Below are positions 43,988-52,100 of a stretch of 64,000 nt of DNA, in pieces. The stretch is from Algoriphagus sp. (GTDB lineage: Bacteria > Bacteroidota > Bacteroidia > Cytophagales > Cyclobacteriaceae): positions 181,224-245,223 of the forward strand of contig JAGXQZ010000071.1 of NCBI GenBank assembly GCA_018336015.1, read 5' to 3'. Position 1 is the stretch's first letter. The number at the start of each line of letters is the position of its first letter. The position numbers and the translations under genes were made by a program. The notes below the pieces were generated by a model. The model searched no databases and had not been told where the DNA came from. It saw nothing but the letters and a program-made list of their open reading frames with translations.

Positions 43988-44227
43988 ATGAAAAAACTTG
44001 TTTTAAAAATTGGTCTCTTTGTCATTTGCCTATTTGGCTCATTCTCGGCATTCCCTTGTGGAGGCGTTTGGAATGCATGTGGTTCAGATGATGTTATTGC
44101 TCTAGGTAGTGATGCATTGGATAATTGTTGTGCAGGATCTGCAATTGTAATTCATGATATTTGCGAAGGAAGAGCATTTCTGATGGTTGTTCCTGATAAT
44201 GGTCCAAATTCAAGTTGTGGAGGGTGA
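43988..44227 (+). CDS. Small exported cysteine-rich peptide (b)
   Basis: 79 residues: signal peptide (KKLVLKIGLFVICLFGSFSAF) and a mature part with six cysteines (PCGG, NACGS, DNCCAGS, DICEG, SSCGG), glycine-rich and acidic. No similarity in sequence to peptide (a) beyond size, export signal and even cysteine count. The lipoprotein gene starts 4 bp after its stop, so the two are translationally linked. Function unknown. Confidence 0.75.
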   Translation: MKKLVLKIGLFVICLFGSFSAFPCGGVWNACGSDDVIALGSDALDNCCAGSAIVIHDICEGRAFLMVVPDNGPNSSCGG

Positions 44228-44231
44228 ATTT

Positions 44232-45335
44232 ATGAAAAGGTACTTTTTCTTTCTATGGATTATTTTTTCATGTTCTCCTAAAAGAGGGAATTTTGAAGAA
44301 TACGGTTTGATCTTTGGCAAAGAAGAAGTCGTTAAACTAGGTACCTCAGGATTATCTTCTGAGGTGCCTTTTAAATTTTCTACAATTTCTAATGAAGAAG
44401 CATTGATTTTTAATCAGTTTACACGCACGATTGACACCATTTATTACAAGAAAGCTAAAATTGAAATAAAAAGAGGAATAGAAGTTCCTATTGATGGTCC
44501 ACAAGCAATTTCTGATTTTTCATATTTTTGGACTTGTGGAGAAAATTTAGTTTTATTTTTAACAGCGAATTCTTTTATAAAGTGGGATTTGAATCTGAAG
44601 GAGGCAAAAGAAATTCCATTTTCAATGTTTGATATATTTAACTCTGATGAATATATCGCTATATCTAAAGGAAATGGTTATCATTTTAATTATACTGCAT
44701 TTGATTGTGAAACGGGAAATCTTTTTCTTTCTGTGAAAGGTATGATGGGCAAGCAAACTAAGATTGTTCAGTATAATTTTCTCTCAAATAAATTAGATAT
44801 ATTACCGGTTGATATTAATAATGATGAGTTAAACAAAAATACCATTATTCTACCAAATGGTCTAGAAGCTATTAACTTTCCTGATTTGATTTTTTTTGAA
44901 AATAACCTAATTATCTCTTATACATATAAATCTGATTTTCAAGTTTTTGATTTAAATACTGGAAAGGAGAAAAGATTTAATGTTTTATCAAGTCTTTTTC
45001 CTAATCAAAAGTCAATACCCAAAATGGATAATGCTCAAGGTAAAACAATTGATGCCATTAAAATTTGGCAAGATGAAGTTTCTTTTGGATCAATGGGGAT
45101 ATTGAATGAGCAAACTTTATTTAGAATTGTAAGAGGGCAAAAAGAGGGTGAAAAGGGTGAGGTTTTTATTGAATTGTTTAATAGACAATTTGAAAAAATT
45201 TATGAGAAATGTCTTTCAAAAGAAAATGAAAGTTTAGGTAGTCGAGTCCTACCAATTCTAGGAAAGGTTTGGATTCCTTCATTAACTCAGAAAAATGAGG
45301 ATGAATTAGTATTGTATAATTTTGATATCAAGTAG
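44232..45335 (+). CDS. DUF4221-like propeller lipoprotein (cassette 2)
   Basis: About 367 residues from the ATG at 44232. A start at 44187 would overlap peptide (b) and spoil the signal sequence. Lipobox FSC at ~13. Strand-rich repeats, and the C-terminal stretch EVFIELFNRQFEKIYEKCLSKENE...GKVWIP aligns with LYLTVLNEKLEVLGNYSLEKGKY...GLWIP of the pseudogene at 39637. That makes it an intact relative. The gene is visibly AT-rich compared with sbcCD or the RND genes. DUF4221 assignment is by recall and this internal comparison. Confidence 0.7.
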   Translation: MKRYFFFLWIIFSCSPKRGNFEEYGLIFGKEEVVKLGTSGLSSEVPFKFSTISNEEALIFNQFTRTIDTIYYKKAKIEIKRGIEVPIDGPQAISDFSYFWTCGENLVLFLTANSFIKWDLNLKEAKEIPFSMFDIFNSDEYIAISKGNGYHFNYTAFDCETGNLFLSVKGMMGKQTKIVQYNFLSNKLDILPVDINNDELNKNTIILPNGLEAINFPDLIFFENNLIISYTYKSDFQVFDLNTGKEKRFNVLSSLFPNQKSIPKMDNAQGKTIDAIKIWQDEVSFGSMGILNEQTLFRIVRGQKEGEKGEVFIELFNRQFEKIYEKCLSKENESLGSRVLPILGKVWIPSLTQKNEDELVLYNFDIK

Positions 45336-45520
45336 TTTTGTTGAAATTTTCTGGTGGAAATTAAAATTTTTGGTAAAGGAGTAGAAATGGATAGGGTCAT
45401 TGGGTTCCTTAATTTGTTTCAATAAGTTGAGCCTTGAGGATTGCCATAGTTTGGATTGAAATTTAAGGCTAAATAAATTTATTTTTATATCTTAGTTCGA
45501 TTACTCTTAACTCGTATTCC

Positions 45521-45964
45521 ATGCGTATTTTTAATCCGATTGTTTTGCTGATTTCAGGAGCGATGTTCGCCTGTTCCGAAGCCAAAGAGGGTTCTCAAGA
45601 AATCCCCTCCGAATCCTTTCGAAATGAGGTCTCCGCGACCGAAGTCCGGACAGCTACTGCAGAGCGGTAGAGTTTCGACTACCTGATCAATGCCACCGGC
45701 AAGCTGGAAGCACTTTCTGAAGTCAAGGCACTCGTGGAGCGGGAAGGCTACCTCGAGAAGGTTCAGATTCTGGAGGGGCAGTTTGTCCCAAAAGGGTAAG
45801 TCATCGCCACCTTGGATCGTCGGGAGGCGGAGTTTGCCTTGGAAAAAGGAAAGTACGATCCCACCCATGCCTTTGTCTTTTCACAAGGGCTTTGGATGCC
45901 TTATGCGGCAGAACTGATGGGAAAGGAAGTGGTCATAGGCGATGTGATTTCTTTGGAGGAATAG
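45521..45964 (+). pseudogene. In-frame chimera: 5' end of RND adaptor gene joined to 3' end of DUF4221 gene
   Basis: ATG at 45521 begins a copy of the intact adaptor gene at 48074 (same signal peptide, FACSEAKEGSQEIPSESFR), including ~50 bp of related upstream sequence. It has stops at 45668-45670 (TAG for AAA, codon 50) and 45797-45799 (TAA for CAA, codon 93). At 45839-45849 (TTGGAAAAAGG) it switches, in frame, to the last ~40 codons of the DUF4221 gene (KYDPTHAFVFSQGLWMPYAAELM) and ends at TAG 45962-45964. Both parents share TTGGA(A/G)AAAG at the join, so a short-homology recombination is likely. Leader L3 follows directly, as L1 follows the other DUF4221 tail. Confidence 0.87.
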
Positions 45965-45987
45965 GCTAGTAGCCTGATTTATTGGCT

Positions 45988-46187
45988 GTTAGTATTGCTA
46001 ACAAAAAATTATATCTCTGAAAATCAGCCAGGTATGATACCTATAAAAAAGTTCAATAAACTATTATTAATTTAATTGAACGGGGGGGTAAATTAGCCAA
46101 CGAAAGATCAAGGTCGGCGCCGAAGTCTGGATTTTTTGCAGAACCAAGGGTTGGTTCTGGGAAGTATAAACTATAACAATCAATAAT
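45988..46187 (+). repeat. Leader repeat L3
   Basis: Palindrome GTTAGTATTGCTAAC (45988-46002, one T-G wobble), 79 bp, 7 G (46082-46088), core with GGCGCC, hairpin CAGAACCAA-GGG-TTGGTTCTG (46139-46159), 28 bp before peptide (c). Nearly identical to L1 along its whole length, including the stretch GGTATGATACCTATAAAAAA, and like L1 it follows a DUF4221 gene tail. L1 and L3 therefore belong to one duplicated block. Confidence 0.87.
46082..46088 (+). repeat. G-tract of 7 in leader L3
   Basis: Seven consecutive G, 99 bp before peptide (c); shortest of the three tracts. Confidence 0.8.
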
Positions 46188-46382
46188 ATGAGTAAGCTAA
46201 AATCTAAATTAATGGTTATTTCCTTTTTAATTTCAGTATTTGTGCCAGAAATATCTCTTGGTGAAGATTGTGGTATACTTGCCTTTGGCAATGTATTAAA
46301 GGTAAATAGACATAAGGTATGTGTTACAAATGATGCTGGTAGGGAATGTGCTGTTATCATTGATCCTTGTCCAATTCAATAA
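46188..46382 (+). CDS. Small exported four-cysteine peptide (c)
   Basis: 64 residues: signal peptide (KLKSKLMVISFLISVFVPEISLG) then a ~39-residue mature part with four cysteines spaced C-x16-C-x8-C-x6-C. The end VCVTNDAGRECAVIIDPC matches peptide (d) (ICVLNNSARECFALVDRC). First peptide of cassette 3, directly after leader L3. Function unknown; two disulfides outside the cytoplasm are likely. Confidence 0.77.
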   Translation: MSKLKSKLMVISFLISVFVPEISLGEDCGILAFGNVLKVNRHKVCVTNDAGRECAVIIDPCPIQ

Positions 46383-46429
46383 ATTAGTATGAAACATTAT
46401 TTCAAAATCTATTCATTAAATTGTAAATC

Positions 46430-46636
46430 ATGAAAAAAGCAAATTTATTTAAATTGACTATGTTGTTTTTGTTATTTCTTGTGGCTTCAATTGATTTAAA
46501 AGCAGAGGGAGAGGGAGGTTGCAGGAAAAAAGAAACTGGTTACAAACATTTTGTCCCTAGCGGGGCATATATTTGTGTTTTGAATAATTCCGCCAGAGAA
46601 TGCTTTGCCTTGGTAGATCGGTGTAAATATCCATAA
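46430..46636 (+). CDS. Small exported four-cysteine peptide (d), paralogue of (c)
   Basis: 68 residues: signal peptide (ANLFKLTMLFLLFLVASIDLKA) then a mature part with C-x17-C-x8-C-x6-C, the same spacing as peptide (c). Shared residues: [VI]CV-x-N-xx-x-REC and D-x-C. It lies 47 bp after (c) without its own leader, so both come from one transcript. A hairpin follows before the lipoprotein gene. Confidence 0.77.
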   Translation: MKKANLFKLTMLFLLFLVASIDLKAEGEGGCRKKETGYKHFVPSGAYICVLNNSARECFALVDRCKYP

Positions 46637-46651
46637 AATAAATTTATTGAA

Positions 46652-46682
46652 TGCGGCTTTTCAATTTTTCTGATAAGCCGCA
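46652..46682 (+). other. Hairpin between peptide (d) and its lipoprotein gene
   Basis: TGCGGCTT (46652-46659) pairs exactly with AAGCCGCA (46675-46682) around 15 bases, within a 58-bp gap. The T-run is absent after the stem, so partial termination or mRNA stabilisation is more likely than full termination. Position is comparable to the inverted repeat after peptide (a). Confidence 0.5.
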
Positions 46683-46694
46683 AAATTATTTGGT

Positions 46695-47882
46695 ATGAAA
46701 AATTATCTAAAACTTATCGGTTTTCAAATATTTGTTTTGGTCGCTTTTGGTTGTGCTGAAAATGAAAGTAAGTCCAAGCTTATGATTTCTGGTTCAGATA
46801 GTATTGTCACTCTAGATGCATCATTATTAAGGGATGCTGATAGTGTTGTGTATTCGATACCTTTAGTTATTCCAATTCCGGTATTATCAAAGAATACCAA
46901 CCTTGTTATTTATGATTTTGCTGATGGGGCTTTAAAGCAATTTAATTTAAATGGATTTCAAAGGAGTTTTAATCCTATTCAAGAGGGTCCTAACAGGCTA
47001 GAGGGGGAGTATTTTAAAGGGCTAGGTTTTTTTCAAGAATCTTATGATAGTTTATTGATTGGATCAAATACGGAAATTGCAGTCTATAATTTATTGGAGG
47101 AAAAGTACAACAATATTCCAATGGATAATTTTCCTCATTGTGTGTCCTTTAATGATACTTTTCAAGAGATATTTTATAAAAAAATTGGAGAAGAAGATGT
47201 GTTAATTTCTCAAAATGGGTATCCATGTTACGACCTTGTAACATTGTCCCAATCTGTAACACTTAAAAGTTTTAATGAAAAGTTTTTCTTAAGAATTGTC
47301 TCGTCCAAAAGAGAGAAGCCGATTTATACTTTGAAATTGCCAGATTTAAAATTGAAAAACCTTTATGAAAGATCAAGGTTAGTGATAACTTATAATGATA
47401 CTGACAAGAGATTTTATGCTATGTTGAATCCATTATCCTATCTTTTTATATATAGTCTGGATGAAAAAACATTAGAATTGCAATTGGAAGAATATTGGGA
47501 TCTGGATTTGAAAAATAACGAATTGCCTATTGATTATTTTATTGAAAATGAAATAAGTTCTGAAAAAGCTAATAGTTCATTGGAGTATAACTTTGAATTG
47601 AGTGTTCTAGATTCTTTTGGTGAATATGTCCTTGTTTCTTATCAACCATCGAAAGACCTAATTTACAAAAACCCTGCGGAAGCTCCCTTTTCTTCGCATA
47701 GTTTCTTGGCTATAGTTAATCTCAAAAATAAGGAAATTAGAACCTTTGCATTAAATTTTGATGAGTTCCAGTATTATGGTGTTTCAGATGGAAGACTTTG
47801 GATTTATGATGTCATTTCTTCTGAAAATTCTGGAACTACTGTTTTTAAACTTCCTGAGATAAAAAAGATAATAGGTAATTGA
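46695..47882 (+). CDS. DUF4221-like propeller lipoprotein (cassette 3)
   Basis: 395 residues with lipobox FGC (Cys ~20). Propeller-like strands include NLVIYDFADGALKQFNLNGFQRS, SLLIGSNTEIAVYNLLEEKYNNI and FLAIVNLKNKEIRTFALNF, with GRLWIYDV near the end at the place of GLWIP in its relatives. AT-rich. Last gene of cassette 3; 190 bp of non-coding DNA separate it from the RND adaptor. Outer-membrane location inferred from the lipobox; function unknown. Confidence 0.7.
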   Translation: MKNYLKLIGFQIFVLVAFGCAENESKSKLMISGSDSIVTLDASLLRDADSVVYSIPLVIPIPVLSKNTNLVIYDFADGALKQFNLNGFQRSFNPIQEGPNRLEGEYFKGLGFFQESYDSLLIGSNTEIAVYNLLEEKYNNIPMDNFPHCVSFNDTFQEIFYKKIGEEDVLISQNGYPCYDLVTLSQSVTLKSFNEKFFLRIVSSKREKPIYTLKLPDLKLKNLYERSRLVITYNDTDKRFYAMLNPLSYLFIYSLDEKTLELQLEEYWDLDLKNNELPIDYFIENEISSEKANSSLEYNFELSVLDSFGEYVLVSYQPSKDLIYKNPAEAPFSSHSFLAIVNLKNKEIRTFALNFDEFQYYGVSDGRLWIYDVISSENSGTTVFKLPEIKKIIGN

Positions 47883-48073
47883 TTTTAACTCCTTCAATTT
47901 TATAGTGGTTTCTTATGTTTGACTTGTATGGAATATGAGTAGTTACTTTATCTTCTGTGCAGTTTTATTGTTCTATTTATCTGAAAACTTAGTTTTTTGT
48001 AATTAAATTCAAGTTAATCCTTTTAAAGGAGATAATTTTATATCTTAGTTTGAAAACTTCCAACTCGTACCAC

Positions 48074-49144
48074 ATGCGCGTTTTTAATTCGATTGTTTTG
48101 CTGATTTCGGGGGCGATGTTCGCCTGTTCCGAAGCCAAAGAGGGTTCTCAAGAAATCCCCTCTGAGTCCTTCCGAAACGAAGTGGCTGCTACGGAAGTCC
48201 GGACCGCCATCGCGGAACGGAAAAGCTTTGACTACCTGATCAATGCCACCGGCAAGCTGGAGGCACTTTCTGAAGTCAAGGCACTCGTGGAACGGGAAGG
48301 CTACCTCGAGAAGGTTCAGATTCTTGAGGGGCAGTTTGTCCAGAAAGGGCAAGTCATCGCCACCTTGGATCGTCGGGAGGCGGAATTCGCCTTGGAGAAA
48401 GCCCGCATCAATCTGATCAAAGCCCAATCGGAGCTGGAAGTACTCAAGGCTCAGTTTCAGCTCGCCTTGGAGTCCAAAGATCCCAAAGTGGCCCAAACCG
48501 TTCAAGATCGTATTCGCGTGAACTCGGGGCTTTCCCTTGCCGAAGTCGAGCTCAAGGAAGCCGAACTTAACCTTGCCCGCTGCGAGGTGCGCGCCCCGGT
48601 ATCCGGCCGCATCGCCAATATCAAATTCAAAGAAGGCAGCTTGGTGACCAAAAATGCCGAATTTGCCGAGATCCTTTCCACCGATCAGCTGCTCCTTCGG
48701 GTCAAAGTGCTCGAGTCGGATATTCCGCTGATTTCATCCAGTCAAAAAGCCGAAGTCTATCCCATCTCTGATCCCCAAAATGCCTTGGAAGGGCGGGTCA
48801 CCGCGATCAATCCCAAGGTGGATGAAAACGGCCTCGTGCAAGTATCCCTCACACTCACTACTTCCAAAAATCTCCTTCCCGGCATGAATGCCCGTGCGAT
48901 CATCCGTGCCCCCCAGAGCAAAAGTCTCGTGGTACCCAAGGATGCGGTCGTTTTCCGCTCAGGTAGGGCGGTGGTCTTTACCATCGAAAATGGAAAGGAA
49001 TCCAAATGGAACTATGTGGAAGTAGGTAAGGACAACGGCCGGGAGATCGAAGTGCTCGACGGTATCCCGGAAAACAGCACCGTCATCACCAGCAACAACC
49101 TCCAGCTCGCCCATCAGGCTCCCGTCAAAATCGTAAATCCATAA
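48074..49144 (+). CDS. Efflux RND transporter periplasmic adaptor (HlyD/MFP) lipoprotein
   Basis: About 356 residues from the ATG at 48074; the frame opens with a TTG at 48050, but the duplicated copy at 45521 supports the ATG. Lipobox FAC (Cys ~16). Order: barrel-sandwich half-motif (LVEREGYLEKVQILEGQFVQKGQVIATLD), coiled-coil hairpin (~105-165), second lipoyl half (CEVRAPVSGRIANIKFKEGSLV), beta-barrel and membrane-proximal domain. It links an inner-membrane RND pump to an outer-membrane channel. First gene of an adaptor-RND-RND operon; 3 bp before the next gene. Confidence 0.93.
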   Translation: MRVFNSIVLLISGAMFACSEAKEGSQEIPSESFRNEVAATEVRTAIAERKSFDYLINATGKLEALSEVKALVEREGYLEKVQILEGQFVQKGQVIATLDRREAEFALEKARINLIKAQSELEVLKAQFQLALESKDPKVAQTVQDRIRVNSGLSLAEVELKEAELNLARCEVRAPVSGRIANIKFKEGSLVTKNAEFAEILSTDQLLLRVKVLESDIPLISSSQKAEVYPISDPQNALEGRVTAINPKVDENGLVQVSLTLTTSKNLLPGMNARAIIRAPQSKSLVVPKDAVVFRSGRAVVFTIENGKESKWNYVEVGKDNGREIEVLDGIPENSTVITSNNLQLAHQAPVKIVNP

Positions 49145-49147
49145 GCC

Positions 49148-52100
49148 ATGGTGAGATTTTTGCTGAACCGGCCCATTGCCGTCACCATGTCATTTTTGGC
49201 CTTAATGGTCTTTGCAGCGATCGCCTTTCGTTTGTTGCCGATTTCGCTCCTGCCTCCCATCGACGTGCCACAGATCGTGGTCAAGGTCACCTATCCCAAT
49301 GCCTCTCCCGAATCCATCGAGCAAAATGTCCTCCGCCAAATCCGCGAAGGCCTCATCACGCTCAATGGACTGGAACAAATGGAAAGCAAGGCGGGTTCGG
49401 AGATCGGCACGGTGCGGCTGACCTTTGACTATGGGGTCAAGATGGAGCTGGCCTACATCGATGTCAATGAAAAAATCGACCGACTGACCAATGCCCTGCC
49501 CAAGGACCTTCCCCGCCCTGAAGTGATCCGGATCAATACTTCAGACATTCCTGTGGCCAGGGTTCAGGTGGTACCCAAAGCGGGCACGGACCCTGTGGAG
49601 GTGAGCTTGCTGTCAGAAAATGTCCTGAAAAAGCGTATCGAGCAGCTGCCGGGTGTCTCGCTTGTGGATATCAATGGTAAGCGGGAGCGAATTATTTCCG
49701 TTCAGCCCGATGAGCAAGCGTTGGCTGCCTTGGGCATGACGCAGCAGGAGTTGATCGATGCCGTCAAGGCGGGCAATGCCGAGCTCCCCGGCATCAGTGT
49801 CAAGGATGGACAGTTTCGTTATTTTCTCCGACTGGCTACCCGGGTGGATACGCCCAAAGACATCGAATCCCTGCCTGTTCGCTCCAAGAAAGGTGTGATT
49901 GTTCCTTTGGGTCGAGTCGCCAAAGCCCAATACGAAACCCAGGAAATGCTGGGTTACCACCTGTTTGGAATGAATGAAGGCATGGTCATCACGGTGCACA
50001 AGCAGGCTGCCGCCAAGATGAACGAGCTGATTCCGGAGTTGCGAAAATCCTTGGACCTCTTCCTGGCCGACTATCCTCAGGTGGACTTCGAACTCACCCA
50101 AGACCAAAGCAACCTGCTCAATGCCGCGATTTCCAACCTCCAAACCAGCTTGCTTTTCGGTGGACTGTTTGCCTTTGGGGTTTTGTTTCTCTTTATCAAA
50201 GACTTTCGCATTCCGCTGATTATGGGGATCAGTTTGCCGACTTCCCTGCTGATCAGTTTTCTGGTTTTCTACTTTTTCAACATTTCGATCAATATCATTT
50301 CCCTCTCCGGCCTGGCCTTAGGGATTGGGATGCTGATTGACAATGCGATCATCGTGCTGGACAATATCACTCGCAAGCGAGAATCCGGTTTGCCCCTATT
50401 AGAGGCCTGTGTGCAAGGGGCCAACGAAGTGATGGGCGCTTTGATCAGCTCGGTGCTTACGACGTTGGCGGTATTTGTACCGCTGGTTTTTCTGAGTGGA
50501 ATAGCCGGTGCTTTATTTTATGATCAAGCGGTGGCGGTGGCAGCGATTCTGTCCGTGTCGCTGATGGTGGCGTTTATCCTATTGCCGCTGCTGTATTGGA
50601 TGATTTATCGGGTAGGAAAAAGACAAGAGCTTAAGGGGGAGCCCAAAGCTTTTCTTTGGGTTTTGGGCATTTATGAGAAGGGCTTTGATTGGATTTTCGT
50701 AAGAAAAAAAGTCGCCCTCGCTTTCTTTTTGATGCTGATTCCTTTGGGTTTGGGCTTGGGGTTATTACTGAAAAATGAAGGACTTCCCCCCATCGAAAAG
50801 CCGGATGCGACCTTGGAAATCGACTGGAATGAGCCCATTTCCGCAGGCCAAAACCGAGACCGATTGCTAACATTGATCCGGGATATCGAAGGCTACACCC
50901 AAGCGGAAGCCGAGATCGGAGTCCGCCAGTTTTTGCTGTTTGACGGGGATAATTCGATTCAGAAATCCTTGTTGTACTTGCTTTTCCCCTCCCAAACCAA
51001 AAAAGAAGAGCAAATCGCCAGACTCCGGGAGCGATTGGAAAAGGACTATCCGATGGCAAGCTACGTACTCGGTGACGCCCCCAATGCCTTTGATCAGCTC
51101 TTCAGCTCCAATCAAGCCTACTACGAGGTGCGATGGAAAGACCTGAATGCCAAAAAACCGATTGCCGCCGACAAGATGAAACCTTGGCTGGAGACCTTCC
51201 CTACCGATCAATGGACTCCCGGTCCGGGATTGCAGGAGGAGAGTTCTGTGGTATTTTCTCTTTTGGCAGAAAAGCTAGCACTGTACCAAATCCCGGTGGA
51301 GCGCGTGCAGGAGCAGCTATCGAGATTGTTTGGGGTGTTTACCATCACGGATATCCGCAGATTTGGCGAGGTCACGCCCATCCGCTTACAAGAAAGTCAG
51401 GATCGGTTTGAGGACCTGCTTCGTACTACTCGAATCTATGCTTCAGACAGCACTTCGTATTTGTTGAGTGAATTTGTGGATTACCGCTACGCCGATCAGT
51501 ACAAATACGTGACGGCTGACCGTGGAGGAATCTATCAAAGTGTGCAGGTGGCAGAAGCGGACCCTGATGCCAAAGCGAAGGAATACATTTCCTGGGGAGT
51601 CGCCAAAAACCTGGCGGTGGAGCTGAAGGGTCAGTTTTTCCGGGATCAGGAGACCCTTCGCCAGTTGATCGGGATTCTGATCATTTCCGTGTTGCTGTTG
51701 TATTTTATTCTTGCCGCCCAGTTTGAGAGTTTCATTCAGCCAATGATTGTGGTGCTGACCTTGCCCTTGGGGATCGCCGGCGCGTTTTTGGTTTTGCTTT
51801 TAACTGGCTCATCCCTGAATGTCATGTCAGCCATTGGTTTGGTCGTCATGCTGGGAATTATGGTCAATGATGCCATTTTGAAGATCGACACGATCAACCG
51901 TCTGAAACAGGAGATGGGAGAAAATTCAACTTTAACCAGTTCCGAAATTCTGCACATCGCGTTGCATCAGGCAGGGAAAATCAGATTAAAGCCGATCCTG
52001 ATGACCTCGATTACCACGATCCTAGCCTTGATTCCGATTATTTTCAGTGCAGGTTTGGGTGCAGATTTGCAGCGGCCTTTGGTCTATGCGGTGATCGGCG

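Noticed and set aside
39811..45799. Possible stop-codon recoding, since three of four internal stops in the island pseudogenes are TAG
   Set aside because: Intact neighbouring genes end normally at TAG, TAA and TGA, the duplicated tail has Tyr or sense codons at the matching places, and one internal stop is TAA. Simple decay explains it.
40758..46187. Integron-like array with the leaders as attC sites
   Set aside because: No integrase gene is in the window, the leaders precede rather than follow genes, they are not attC-like imperfect palindromes with the R-box motif, and the units hold several genes.
46067..46360. Minus-strand ORF of 97 codons across leader L3 and peptide (c)
   Set aside because: It runs antisense through the leader core and the G-tract; the matching frame is not kept in L1 and L2. 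The plus-strand peptide has a signal sequence and a paralogue.
48038..48505. Minus-strand ORF of 155 codons opposite the RND adaptor, with a related one at 45554-45868
   Set aside because: The two look alike only because the adaptor 5' end is duplicated on the plus strand; the plus-strand reading has a lipobox and MFP domains.
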